Shown: in pieces, positions 45,379 through 57,856 of the stretch
Numbering within the stretch: position 1 is the first letter of the stretch
How the letters are laid out: each line of letters begins with the position of its first letter
Assembly: GCA_000277445.1 (NCBI GenBank)
Contig: AJWJ01000022.1
Coordinates: forward strand, 29,080 to 93,079
Reading direction: 5' to 3'
From: Polysphondylium violaceum
Taxonomy: Eukaryota; Evosea; Eumycetozoa; Dictyosteliales; Dictyosteliaceae
Length of the DNA stretch: 64,000 nucleotides
Program-made: the position numbers and the translations under genes
The notes under the pieces: generated by a model
The model's input: the letters and a program-made list of their open reading frames with translations, nothing else
The model's database searches: none
Told to the model about the DNA's origin: nothing

Positions 45379-47567
45379 TTTTTGTGTATATGTTGCTATT
45401 GATTCCTAAAACAATAACAAAAAATAATAGATATATATTACAAATAAATGGTTCAATGGCCAAAACTAATAACAAAAAAAAAAAAAAAAAAGAATTGAAA
45501 AATCAAAAAAAAAGAAAAAAAAAAATCAAAAAAACAATTAGATTTAAAAGTATCTAGATTCGTTGGTCAGACAGCTATAGGTGTATAGTATTGTTATTGT
45601 TTTAATTATGATTAGTATATCTTTGATATAAATTAATTTGTCGTGTTATTATGGTTTATAGAAAAAACTTTCTACACTATAAAAAAACAATACAATAACA
45701 ATAAAAAAATGTAAATAATAAAAATGTTGGCAATAATTGAGTTTTTACACGATATGGAATTGGGTAGAGTTGATTATTGCTTTGTTATTGTTGGGTTAAC
45801 CATAAATTTGATGTCTATCTATGGTATTATTATTATTATTTTAAAATAATAAATCCCACTCTCTCTCACCACCACACGCGCCCCCTACACAAACCCAACA
45901 AAAGTGGAGTGTAATTAAACAAAAAGAGTAGTAAAATGTTAAAAGAGAGAAAAAATAGAGAGAGGGATTGAGAATAGGTGGTGTGAGTGTTTAGTATAAC
46001 ACCATATGCCCACTACTTGCTTTTAAAAGATATCGATAGGGGGTTTTCTTTTGTGTGATACGTTAATGATTGTGATGTGTTTTAAAAGTTTAAAAAAGTT
46101 AAGTAAACCCACTACCCCACAAAGACATAAATATTTATATAGACACACGCACACACACAAAGACACATTTGATATAATATTACCACTACTACTAACTATA
46201 TTAGATAAAATCCTAATTATTATATTAAATTTATAGATTACGATACGATCAAGTAAACAAGTAAATTTAATGAGTGAGAACAGAATTTGGAATTTGAAAT
46301 AAAAAGAAAAAGAATATGGTTGTTGTCGTCGGCTGAAAAATATACTTTGGAATGTGTAAATATACCACCCAAAAACTACATAAGCCAATTAATTAAATAT
46401 TGCCGCATCATATTCACACGCGCTCTCACCACCCCACACCCTCAGTATGGCAGACATTTACTATATATGAAATTATTCACATACACCATAATGGTGGGGG
46501 GTGTGGTAATGAAATGGGTGGGGGTGTGAAAATTAGACATAAAGGATCTATAGAGAGGAATTTATCACACACTCTGAAAAGAAACACATACACACTCTTA
46601 TCCCTGTTGAAGTATATGTGTGTGCAATACTAATTTTTTTTTTTTTAATATGATTGATTAAAATATAATAGTCGACATCACCCCCCTCTTTCCTTTTAAA
46701 ATCAAGTTGAGGGTATACACTCTTTTTGTGACACATGATGTTATGAATGTTGTGTGGTGTGAATTAGATTGTGGTATTTACTCTTTTTGGCAAGAGATAT
46801 GATTGGTGATGATGAAAAGAATGACTGATCGACGATCAATCAAAGAACACTAGATATTACCTTTCGTACAAAGATTAAAGAAATATATATAAAAGAGATA
46901 TAGAGATAATTGTAATAGAGTTGTTCTGTGTTGAAATTTAGTTTTATTCCTCTGTGTGTATAAAACGATATTATGGTTAGTTATTCCAATTGGCAGGTGC
47001 AAAAAAATCTAAAAATTTCGAAAAAAAATTGTTGCAAAAAAAAAAAATTATTCGATGATGTGGAAATATGCCTCACACAAGGGTGGGTGGGTGAGGTGCC
47101 CGATATGATCAAGAGGTTTTTTTTCATGCATGAAAAAAAAATATCTCACTTGGAAAAAAACTTGATGAATCCTTTATTGTAACATTTATGCGGCGGTTAT
47201 TTCCAAACAATAAACACCAAAATAGGATTGGGGGGGCAACCTAGAATAATTTTTTATAAAAAAATCTTGATAAAAAATAAAATGAAAAAAATAGAAAACC
47301 ATACTATTTTAGTGTGTCTTGTTTGAGTGTTTTTGTCTTTTCCACTCTTGTTTTGTTATGGACCACCATTTTAGAAAAAGAGTTTTAAAAGGTTGGACAC
47401 CAAAATATTTTCATGCAGCCACATCGAGTTTGAGTGATTGAAAAAGGTAATTTAGTTTCAACATCTTGATCAAAATGGGTTGGTTAATAGATGCAATTCC
47501 TTTGACACTCCCTAAAAGGTGTGGGGTGCACAGATTGATTTGTTTACTTGTGGTGTGTATCAACAGG
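45379..47567. other. longest gene-poor stretch of the window
   Basis: About 2.2 kb with poly-A near 45475-45535, CA/TG runs near 46140-46160, C- and G-rich patches (45872-45900, 46428-46445, 46493-46530) and many short AT-rich frames lacking codon structure. Apart from one weak small ORF (listed separately) I see no gene, tRNA or transposon remnant. Confidence 0.55.
45724..45849 (+). CDS. candidate 41-residue membrane micro-protein
   Basis: ATG to TAA with 41 codons. The first 17 residues are mixed (MLAIIEFLHDMELGRVD) and the rest is one continuous hydrophobic helix ending in Lys. The leader is A-rich, as is usual for dictyostelid genes, and contains an ATG-TAA minimal uORF just upstream. 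A frame this short can arise by chance in AT-rich DNA, so this is a weak call. Confidence 0.22.
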   Translation: MLAIIEFLHDMELGRVDYCFVIVGLTINLMSIYGIIIIILK

Positions 47568-48475
47568 TTATTTGTCTTGTTGATTGGCCATCTCTTCTTC
47601 CTCTTGTTGCACCATACCTAAATAATCGGTTTGAGACTAAAGTGTGTGGTGTAAGTGTTAGCATTGCAATCAAGTACATTCCTGCTGTGTGTTAGATAAC
47701 TACTACATACATATTGATATTCCAATAAATCAGAGGAAGAACGTTGTGAGTTGAAAAAAAAGTTGTTTAGATTACTTGTTGTCTTGGTTAATTCAGAGAT
47801 GCTGTTATTGTTGTTGTTGCTGCTGTTAAACATTCTATTATTACTTAGTTTTTGATTCTTTAGAGCAGGTTCAAAATCTTTGGCTAAAAAAGAGTCTAGC
47901 GAGTTGATGGTGTCGCTGAGACCTTTGATGTTTTCTTGTACCTTTGCAAAATCGTCTTTGGGTATATTAAGTAAACATTGTTGTAGTTTTCTGTCAGACA
48001 CAGACTCTGTCGACAATATAATGTGATTGTTTCCCAAAATCTTGTTTTTCTCATGATTTGAGAATAGGTCACTATTGAATCTACTATTTGAAATTAAATT
48101 AAAAGGTCCTGTAATGTCATTATTGTTATTGTTATTATTTGCTTGATACAAAATATTTTGTATTTGAATTGACGTTTTTGCCAGTGTATCTATTGTTTCT
48201 ATTGTTTCTATTGTTTCTGTGCTTTTGTTTGTGATGGCTGTAGTCGTGCTGCTTCCATCACTAATACCACTGCTGCCATTGTATATGAGATTACTTTTAA
48301 ATGGATCATCTATCGACAAAAACTCATAGATGTTTTCTCTATCTAGTTCGCTTATTGGCTGAGTTGCAGGTATGTCTAGTTCCTCTTGTAGCTGTTCCTG
48401 TTGTTGTTGTAGCGGTATATCATCATCTTCATCGGTAATGATAAAGCTCGTCTCTGTGAGTGTAGGTGATGTCAT
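47568..48475 (-). CDS. acidic Gln/Asn-rich protein, unknown
   Basis: Two exons, 47711-48475 and 47568-47636 (phase 0), give 277 residues. The start is acidic and Gln-rich, with a triple ETI repeat from 9-nt units (about 48186-48222). The most structured part is SDRKLQQCLLNIPKDDFAKV then a helical segment with LSDTINSLDSFLAKDFEPAL. The C-terminus is SDLLEYQYSQTDYLGMVQQE followed by an acidic tail. A small coiled-coil adaptor subunit is conceivable, but I do not recognise the family. Confidence 0.6.
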
Positions 48476-48660
48476 AAGTTGTTGGTGTATTGCACAAATT
48501 GATTCAAATGATTATTTTTTTTTTTTTTTTTCCCTTTTTTCAAGGAAAATCTAATAATTATAAATATATTACACGCCTTGCTTTGTCTTGTATACAGATA
48601 CATAACCATAAACGTTTATAAATATAGATATAGATATACATTTATATCATCGATCAAAGT

Positions 48661-50644
48661 ATGGCTAGAAACGTCTTCTTGTATTTGGTTTTATGTAGTT
48701 TATTGTTTATCTCCATAGCCTACAGCGCAAGAACAGAGAAATCTTCTTCAGAGAGCGATGACGATGACAGTGACTATGAAGATATAAACAATAAAACCAA
48801 TAACAGTGGTACATCGCCTTATAAAACCTATAATATAGAAACACAAAACTTTTCACAAGATCCAATATTTGTAAGTAATATTAGTACTCTCAACAACAAT
48901 GTATACATTGTATCGTTGGTGTAATAGTCACATTTCTAACAGACACATATAATCCTTTACACAGCGTTTTATATTATTAGAGAATGCGACAGTATCTATA
49001 AGTGTGGATTCAATAGTAAGTATCACTATATAGTAGAGTAGTATTGAGTGTTTGTTATTAAGAGATATTGTTACTATTTAGGTCCAAGATACACCTTTGG
49101 TTTTAACTATATGTGAATTTGATAAATGGAAATATGTAAGTACAGGTATCAATACACATCCTGGTCGTAGCAAGTTTGTCTAACATACTACACAACAACT
49201 ATAGATATATGCGAAGCATAATGACAAGACATTGTTTTGTGAAATACTAAAAGATTTGGAAAAGTTGTCGAGTGGAGAGGGCATGACATTTGCCAGTGAT
49301 GATGATGAAGACGACTATGTATTTCGTGCCAACAGATGTGAAAAACAAATAACATTCCAAGACTCTCTCACACTGAGATACCAGGTGAAACGATACGGTA
49401 AATACTATATCAACCTCTCCAACTGTAACATCAAGACTACCAATGGTAGTGTGAATGCAACCGTTCGTATTCAAGCAGAGAATCCAGATTTCCTCCACAG
49501 CGATAAAATCAATTTACTCTCGGCAGAACTGATGCCATTGCCCATTGTCTATATGATCATGACGGTGATATGGAGTTGTTTGATACCTATATGGATACGA
49601 TTGTATTGGGTTAATCGAAAATCACCGTTTTTCCTCACACTCCATTTCCTCTTTTTACCCTACATCTGCATCAAGATACTGACAACCGTATACAATTACT
49701 ATTATTTCACCTATGCCTCCTATTCAACCCTGTTGCCCATTCAAAAGTTTTTATTTAGATTCTTTGATACGATATTCAAGTCCTACTATATATTCATACT
49801 GTTGTTGTTTTCCAATGGTTGGTTAATATTTAATACAAGATTAAAGAATGAAAAGTATAATATATTTGGTATGTATTGTTGTTGTTATAGTAGTAGTTAG
49901 ATATAGTCTATATCTCTATCTGTATACTAACACTCTCATGTAGCTATATTATTTGGATATACATCAATACTAGTATTTCAAAATAGTTTTGGTGGCCAAG
50001 ATACTCTAGCATATCTTATGTTGCAATTGTTGGGATTAGGTTCAAAAGTGTTTATATTCTCTTATATGATGATTACAATCAACTCTTATTTAGAACCAAT
50101 GTCTTATAGGGTATTAAATTACAGACCATCCAATACAAACTACACTGCCGAACAAATTGTTCAAATGATTAAAAAGTTTAGATTATTCCTGTATGTAATA
50201 GATGTAATGGTCATCATCATGGGGAATGCAAATACTAACACTATTATTTAACAATGATAATACTATAGTGATTTCAAAAGATTTTTATCGGCTTGGATAG
50301 GTATATGTGTCTATGAATTCTTGATTTCATTCTTATATTATGAAGGTGCGATCGAGAATTGGATATCAATGACAGATTCAGAGTTTTTAGATTTTATTCT
50401 ATTTGTTGGTGTATTTTATTTATATCGACCAAGAACATTGTCCTCTGCAATCAATGTATTTAATCCTGTAAATTATCCACCCATTGGTGAAGAACAATCT
50501 CAACAAGAAGGCTCAAATAATAATAATAATGATGCAAATAACAACGAAGAAGAGGATGAAGAGGATATCGACCATAACAATAGTTCCACTCCACTTGTAA
50601 ATAATCGATCATTTAGTGGAGACATTGAAATGAATATTTTATAA
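48661..50644 (+). CDS. GOST-type seven-transmembrane protein (GPR107/TMEM87-like)
   Basis: Six exons, 48661-48870, 48965-49015, 49082-49135, 49205-49868, 49944-50190 and 50269-50644, give 533 residues. A signal peptide (residues 1-22) leads into an acidic linker and a beta-rich lumenal domain with an RCEKQITF/LRYQVKRYGKYYINLSNC part, probably the GOLD-like domain of the family. Seven hydrophobic helices follow, starting at AELMPLPIVYMIMTVIWSC, with the landmark LLLFSNGWLIFNTRL between them. The tail is Asn/Glu-rich and cytosolic. GOST proteins sit in the Golgi and endosomal system; they resemble GPCRs but have no proven ligand. Subfamily assignment is left open. Confidence 0.85.
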
Positions 50645-51292
50645 TAATAGTAATAATAATAATCAATAAACAACACACAATGTGTGATGATGTTGATATT
50701 GGTGCTGGTGGACGCGTCTTTTGTCTTGTTTTTACAAAATCAATCAAAAAGTTGTGACTCATCCTGAATTTCACAGCCATTTAGGGGCAATGGAGTTTTC
50801 AGGCAGGAGATGTGATGTGGTTGTCTTCACATTTGAAAGTGTTTTGTGGTGCACCAACATTCTGTCTTTGATCAATTTTACTATGTGTGATCACAAATTT
50901 GTTTTCACATGCTGGTATATAATAAGCACATAAAAGCATTTATTAAAACCAGATAACATTATTAAACAGTACTATATAAATAAACATCTGGGACAAGTAA
51001 TTTGATTTGCTGGGTGGCAAGAAATGACAAAAACCATGCTTGCGCATTCCAGGCATGGGAAAAAAAGTAAAAACTCTCTTTTTTTTTTTTTTGCCAAAAA
51101 CATGAAAAAATCTTATAAAATTTTATTCAAAAAAGCCTCCTGGGGCCGATATTTTTTTTAAAATTTTGGTGCAAGTGTTTGGGTTTGAATAAAAAAGACA
51201 TTTTGTTTAACCAATTCATTCATTTCATTTATCATATTTGTACATTTTTAGACACACAAAGATATATTCTTTGTCATAGTTTTATTATTAGA
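50645..51292. other. intergenic region
   Basis: AT-rich spacer with T-runs (51078-51092) and no supportable gene. The plus-strand frame at 50721-50933 lacks family signals. Confidence 0.55.
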
Positions 51293-52079
51293 ATGAAAGT
51301 TCTTTCTGTTTTATTATTCTTATCTCTCACACTTTCTGTAGCTTTTGCTGCTTTGGGTGTTGATATTTCATCAGGATCAACCATCCCTGATTTACAATGT
51401 TTTAAAAATAAAGGTTACACTAGAGCTATTTTTAGATGTTATCAATCGATTGGCAGACCAGATCCAAATTGCCCACATAATGTAAGTGGATTAGATTATG
51501 AATTGACTGGATTATAAATAAAATATTTATTAATAAATATTTATAAAATTGTAGATTTATAATGCTAGAGATGCAGGATTCTCAATTATTGATGGTTACA
51601 TTTTCCCATGTTTCTCTTGTGGAAACCCAGCTGGTCAAATCCAATCTATGGTCAAATATTATAAATCATTCAATGCCAATATCCATACCATTTGGATTGA
51701 TGTTGAAGGTCCAGGTGTTTATTGGTCAGAATCACAAACTGCCAACAGAAACTTTTTCAATGGTTTAATTGATGGATGTAAATCTCAAGGTCTTAAAATC
51801 GGTATCTACACTTCTGCTAGTCAATGGGGACCAATTATGGGCAACTGGGACGGTGGCAAAGCTTACCCATTATGGTATGCTCACTATGACAACAATCCAT
51901 CTTTTTCTGATTTCTCTCCATTTGGTGGATGGTCAACGTATGTATTTTTATTTTATTCTATTTATTGTATTATATTAACAACATTAATCATTTTTATTGT
52001 ATTTAGTCCATACATGAAGCAATTTAGTGGTAATGACAATGAATGTGGTCTTGGTGTTGATAAAAACTATTTTAAATAA
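51293..52079 (+). CDS. secreted GH25 lysozyme (amoeba type)
   Basis: Three exons, 51293-51481, 51555-51937 and 52007-52079 (phases 0 and 2), give 214 residues. A clear signal peptide (residues 1-19) precedes ALGVDISSGS. The catalytic Asp/Glu pair is in TIWIDVEGPG, and the barrel strands include IDGYIFPCF, KIGIYTSASQW and YPLWYAHYD. It ends PYMKQFSGNDNECGLGVDKN, typical of GH25, where an Asp closes the active site. These N-acetylmuramidases digest bacterial peptidoglycan in phagosomes or outside the cell, fitting a bacterivorous amoeba. Entamoeba-type lysozymes of this family are known in dictyostelids. Confidence 0.93.
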
Positions 52080-52382
52080 ATGATATAGTTTATTAAATTG
52101 TTATTTAATTGTAAATCTAACCTATTGTTTTATTTTATTATGAGCAACTTATTGTTTTGGTATTAAAAATAAAAAATAAGAAAAACTATCTAAACAGTGA
52201 TGTCTGTTTTTTTATTTTCATCAATTTAGCCTGCTCAATGTTCGCGGAAAAATAAAAATGATGAGAAAAAAAAAAAATTAAAAAAAACATTAATTTCTGA
52301 GGCAAAATTTCATGAAAATATAGAAAAAAAAAAAACCGAGCATTCTAATAATATAATATATTGAAACATATTTGGATATTGA
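52080..52382. other. intergenic region
   Basis: About 300 nt of AT-rich sequence with A-runs. It holds the lysozyme 3' end and the UBE2O promoter; nothing else is seen. Confidence 0.6.
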
Positions 52383-55333
52383 ATGAATATAACAAATAAA
52401 GAAAAGGTAAACATGCACACATTATAAACATGATTAATCACACTATATTAATATCAACAATATCAATAGAATATTTATAAAGAAGATATAGTCTCATTCG
52501 CAGGTCGATCAGGCATTGTCGTAAAATTAGCATGGGATGATGATATTTTAGATGATACAGAGTCTGAAGATGAATCTTTTGAACAAACAGAACAAGATAT
52601 TAAAAAAAGTAAACAAAAGATTAAAGTAAAGGATGAGAATCAAGTTGAAGAAGAAAAAGATGAAGCAGATGAAGCAGATGAAGAAATAGATGATGATGAA
52701 GAAAATGATGATGATGATGATGATGACTATGATGAAGATAGTTTTGATGAGGATGGGGAGTATGAAGATGAATCTGATTACGATGACGACGATGATGATG
52801 ACCAAGAAGGTGATCATAACAACCATATGTTTGAATCAGAGAATATGGATGAATTTGTCGACGATTATAGATTTAAAAATCAAGAAACAGGTGTATTGAT
52901 CAGTCTTTTCGAAGCCAGTAGATTAGTTGAAGTCAGTATAGATGATGTTAAACTCATAGACAGAACCTTTTATCTCACAGACGAAGTACAAAGAATCGAT
53001 GCACCTGAAGACAGTAAACTACTCGGATTGGTCGTAGAAACATTTAAAAAGTTTCATGTAGTTCCATTGAAATCCATCAATCAAAAGAAAACAATCTCTG
53101 AACAAGATATAGTTGTCGTCGACAGAGTACATGAAACATATCCTTTTCAAATGTTCCAAAATGTTATTGATAAAAAAAAGAATATAGCTGGTCAAATTAG
53201 AGCCGTATGTGTTATGTTGTTTACATGTTTATATACCTCAGACAAATATTAATCATTATTATACATACCAATAGGTTTATTGTAATGTTGAAGCAAAGGA
53301 TAGTAGCGGTGAAACAGTTGTACTCAGAAATATTACAGGTGAAACATTAAAGTTTAATCCAATTTATCAAGGTGTAGGATTATGTGTTGGTTTATTATTC
53401 AAATACAGATCAAAAGAATTTGAAATTACCAAAGTTACTCCGGTATCTGTAGATATTAGATGGATTTATTATTTTGTAAATATTTAAACAGATATACATA
53501 TATATGATATGACAAGATATTAACATCTCTGTTTCTATTACAGAATGACGAAGCAAGTTTACCAGAAAGTATGAATGTTAAAGATTTGGATTTATTTTGT
53601 GATGAGTATCAGATATTTAATGCTGATGAATTTGTTGTTTTTAATAGAAACAATCCAAAAGATGGTAAGTAGTAGTTGGTTATAGATAGAGGGATTTAAA
53701 ACTATTTACTAACAAGAGATACATTGTAAACAGATTCACCAGAAAATTTAGAAGGAGGATATATTTATAAAACAGAGACATCGTGTAAAGTATTGTGGCA
53801 AGATGGGAGAGAAACCATTGAGAAATCATTGGATTTGATGAAAGCAGAGTGTTTGGCTACAGATTATTTCCCAGGACACACTGTATGTTCTGTTGGATTC
53901 AATATAGACGAGCCATACAAGAGCCAAGATAAAAAGTGGGGTGTCATTGTCGATTTAAAGCCAACAGAGAGAACATGTACCATTTGTTGGAACAATATCA
54001 ATCATGATCTATCGACCAAAGAGAGAAAAGACTATTTTGACAAGAGTAGAGAAGGTCAGGATTACTATATCGAGTCTGATGTATCGGTATATGATATCGA
54101 GTACTTGGAGGACTATAATTTTGATGGTTCAGATTATGTTTGTAAAATTAATGAAAGTGATATATTACCAGAGGCAGATGTTTTGGGTCAGGTCATTGGA
54201 AAAGAGCATTGTCAGCTCATTGTTAAATGGAATAATGGATTCATTGAGAAGGTTTATCCAAATAATTTATCATTGGTTGGTGATTTTGATTCTGATGAAG
54301 AGGGTGAACAAGATGAACAAGAGGAAGACGAGGACGAAGTTACTTCGATTTCATCTGACGAAGAGAACAACAGTGAATTCCAAAACGATATAATTGATAT
54401 GGAAATTGATAGTTCAGTAGTTAATAATAATAATGAATCCACTACAGCCAATAATAGTAATAGCATTAATAATAATGAAAATCAACAAGAAGGATTTGCA
54501 ATGGTTGATCAATTTGAAAATCACAATTATCTCACTGAAAACATCACATTAAACAAAGGCCTACTTTTGAAGATTATGAAGGAGTTTGAACTACTTAAAA
54601 CTTCATTACCAAGTGGAATATACGTTAAAGGAAACAATAGTAAAATGAACTTACTTCAAGCTTTAATCATTGGTCCAAGTGATACTATTTATGAAAATAG
54701 TATATTTATTTTTGACATATTTTTGCCTGGAAATTATCCAATGGTTCCTCCAAAAGTATTTTTCCACAGTGTAACTCATAAACTCCATCCAAATTTAAAT
54801 ATAAATGGAACTGTTTGTTGTAAGTTTTTATTTATTAATTTATAATAATTTAATTACCAAACCTAAACTAATTTTATTAATTATAATTATATAATATAGT
54901 AAGTTTATTGGGTACTTGGCATGGAAATAAAAGTGAAAGTTGGATACCAAAAGTATCAAATCTACTTCAAGTTTTAATTAGTATTCAAGGATTAATTTTG
55001 GGATCAAAGGAACCATATTTCTTGGAAGCAGGTTACGATACACAGATTGGTACCCACATAGGAGTAAGAAATTCATCGCTCTACAATGAGGATTCCTATC
55101 TCTTGTCTTTGGAGGCTTTGGTTTTCTATATATCAAATCAACCACTTTTATTCAAAGATATCATCATTCAACACATTCAATCGAAAAAAATTGAAATATT
55201 AAAGAGAATCGACCAGTTTTTGGACACAAGTCAACATGAATTAAAGAGTCTTTTCCATATCAATTTACCACCAAGCGAAGGTTTCCTATCACCTTTACGA
55301 AAGTTGAGAAATAAAATTGATGCATTCAATTAA
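52383..55333 (+). CDS. UBE2O: E2/E3 hybrid ubiquitin-conjugating enzyme UBE2O
   Basis: Six exons, 52383-52406, 52470-53204, 53275-53475, 53544-53664, 53734-54819 and 54900-55333, give 866 residues. The first exon is only 8 codons (MNITNKEK), and the join gives NIYKEDIVSFAGRSGIV, an SH3-like start of UBE2O. A long Asp/Glu tract follows, then two further beta-rich regions with KVLWQDGR and GKEHCQLIVKWNNG. The UBC domain has LPGNYPMVPPKVFF, LHPNLNINGTVC with catalytic Cys722, then LSLLGTWHGNKSESW and LLQVLISIQGLIL. UBE2O ubiquitinates orphan and basic-patch proteins without a separate E3. The catalytic Cys codon is one base from the last intron. The donor at 53476 is my preference over one at 53442. 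Confidence 0.92.
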
Positions 55334-55619
55334 TTTATTTATTCTATAATAAATATGTTGCTGCTGTCCGTCAACATTTCTAAACATAAAAATCCACCTT
55401 CCTCTCAAAGTTCTCGAGTAGGAAAACTAAAAGAAAGGCAATTTAATATGTTTAACAATATTTAACAACAATGAATGAATGAAATAATCATATTCTTTAT
55501 ATCTATTTATAATTTTGGAATCATTTATCTCCCTCTACAAGGAACAAAATAAAACAAAACCGAAAGAATTATTTTATTATCCTAAAAAAGAGATATTCTT
55601 GTGAAAAGTTTTAAATTTT

Positions 55620-56219
55620 TAGATTCCTCAGGGGCATTTAGATTGTTTGATGAGTGGAATGGTGCATTTTAATTTAAACAAATTTATAAGGTTAGCTTCT
55701 TTTACTTTTATTCATAGTGATTCTGAGTAATTAAACTAATTAAAATCAAAATTTTATAAATAGGAATCAGAGCATGGATTCAAAGCAGAATCATTCCATG
55801 AAGATTGTGATGGTAAAGAAGACAATTACAATCATTGAAACTACAGATGGGGATGTATTTGGTGAGTATTATAGTATACCATGGAGTAGTAATGAAAAAC
55901 TTAAAGTAAATGACCCCAAGTCTTTTATTTCACATTTGTTAATCATCCTCCAACTATATATAAATACAAAGTTGATAATCTGTATTGGTTTGATGGTGAG
56001 GGCGATTCTTTTACAGTGATATCATTATTACCGACAATTGTAATAAAATCCCCACTTCAGGTCAAAAATTCCCATGTGCCTATGAAGACAGATAGAGGCT
56101 TAAAAACCCTTACACCATTAGAATATAAATCATGGCTAAAAATTATGAAGTTTATCAAATACTTTAAAATTCAGATTTTTTTTTGTATGGAAAATATAAT
56201 ACTAAAACATATATTCTGA
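55620..56219 (+). pseudogene. decayed partial duplicate of the BTB-TLDc gene
   Basis: Sequence from about 55620 aligns to the end of exon 2, the last intron and exon 3 of the gene at 56405-57468 (for example AATCAGAGCATGGATTC against CATCAGAGCATGGATTC, then nearly identical for over 100 nt). The BTB part is absent. The copy shares the frameshift at the TLDc start, then loses one T in the TTTTATTTTCACATTTG stretch and diverges further, ending in short out-of-frame pieces. It is a truncated tandem duplicate with no plausible full product. Confidence 0.8.
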
Positions 56220-56404
56220 TTATTATAGTTTTGTGTTTACAAAACTGGTTGGTTTTAATTAAATTTAATCTCTATCATGTTTTTGAAGTTCACATATCAA
56301 AAAATACCCCTTAATAAAAATAATAAAAATAATAAAAAAAATCGATATTGAGTTGGTAAAAAATCACAAAAATTTAGTATATCATTATTCATTATAAAGA
56401 GTCA

Positions 56405-57468
56405 ATGGAGAATAAAAACAGAAGAAAACATATTGCTGAATCAATTAATGGTTTAAAATCTTTGATTTTAGAGGATATTAATTTAATAAGTCAAGAAGTT
56501 GAACATCTAGAACAAAGGAAAAAAGATTTGTTGGATGTTAAAAAAGTAATTGATGAATCAATGATACCCGACCCAATTATTTTAGACGTCGGTGGTAAAA
56601 AGTTTAAAAACACAAAGTCCACATTAAGAAAGATACCTGGATCCTATTTTGATGTCATGTTATCTGGTGAAATCGACATTAAACCAATGATAGATAAACC
56701 AAATACATATTTTATTGATAGGTAAGAAAGTTGTAATTTTCATTCTTAAAATACTAATTTTTATTACATATCTTTAGAGATCCTACCTATTTTAGCTATA
56801 TTCTCAATTATTTAAGAGAGGATGGTAAAGTTTTTATCAATGATTATCTAAGACTTGAAATCAGAAAAGAAATGCTATTTTATAGATTACTTGATCCCAA
56901 AGTTATTCTCCCCAAAGAGGCATTTAGAACGTTTCCTCAGTGGAATGATTCAAGAGAATTTAAATTAATTTTTAAGGTTAGCTTCTTTTCCTATTTCTCA
57001 AAATGATAATATTACTAATTAAAATTCATAAATAGGCATCAGAGCATGGATTCAAAGCAGAATCATTCCATGAAGATTGTGATGGTAAAGAAGACAATTA
57101 CAATCATTGAAACTACAGATGGGGATGTATTTGGTGGGTATTATAGTATACCATGGAGTAGTGATGAAGCACTTGAAGTAAATGACTCAAACTCTTTTAT
57201 TTTCACATTTGTTAATCATCATGGTATTCCTCCAACTATATATGAATACAGAGGTTTGGATTTTAAAATTATGTGTGATAAATCGGGACCTTTTTTTTAT
57301 GATGATATCTGTATCAAAGATCTTTGTAATGAAAATGATCACTCATATATTCAATTCCCAGATTGTTACCAAGACACAACAGAAAAAGGTTTAAAAACAC
57401 TTGCGCCATTTAGAAATGTAACAATTAAAGATTATGAAGTTTATCAAATAGTTAAAAAAGAAGACTGA
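56405..57468 (+). CDS. BTB(T1)-TLDc protein interrupted by a frameshift
   Basis: Exons 56405-56721, 56778-56976 and 57036-57468. The N-terminus is a coiled coil of about 50 residues, then a T1-type BTB domain (IILDVGGKKFKNTKSTL, GSYFDVMLSG, YFIDRDPTYFSYILNYLRED). Exon 3 opens the TLDc domain with SEHGFKAESFHEDCDGKE, but this frame stops at 57108-57110. The domain continues in the +1 frame (TITIIETTDGDVFGGYYSIPW and onward to 57468). The frame changes near 57087-57092. BTB-TLDc proteins are common in dictyostelids; TLDc domains bind V-ATPase. Either the gene is a pseudogene, the frameshift is programmed, or the product is truncated after BTB. Confidence 0.75.
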
Positions 57469-57856
57469 TATTTGTATCATTATCTCAATTTAATTATTTA
57501 GTACTAAAATGTAATTTTGAAATTGTATCTTTTTGTGGGTATGATTTACAGTGCACTATTAAAAATAAAATATAAAGATCAGGCCTAATTAAAATTCTTA
57601 AAATAATGTCTAAACACAAACCTACATAAATAATGGACAATAAAAAAGGATCACAGCCGATATTTTAACATTTTCACCTTTTCCAGGCAAAGAATATGTT
57701 TATCTTGGTTATAATTAAAGAAGTGATATTTACTTATTATTTATAAATTAAAAGAGATACTATGTAAATTAATTAACAATCGAAAAAGAGTTTTGTTTGT
57801 TCAATATCGGAATGGAGTAAATTTAAAATATGAAATATTTATTTAAAAGCTTTCTT
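57469..57856. other. convergent spacer
   Basis: AT-rich sequence between the BTB-TLDc gene and the THOC2 stop, with AATAAA-like elements near 57560. No gene seen. Confidence 0.6.

Noticed and set aside
46023-46736. Overlapping short ORFs on both strands
   Set aside because: They follow CA/TG runs and AT-rich sequence, without splice support or recognisable domains.
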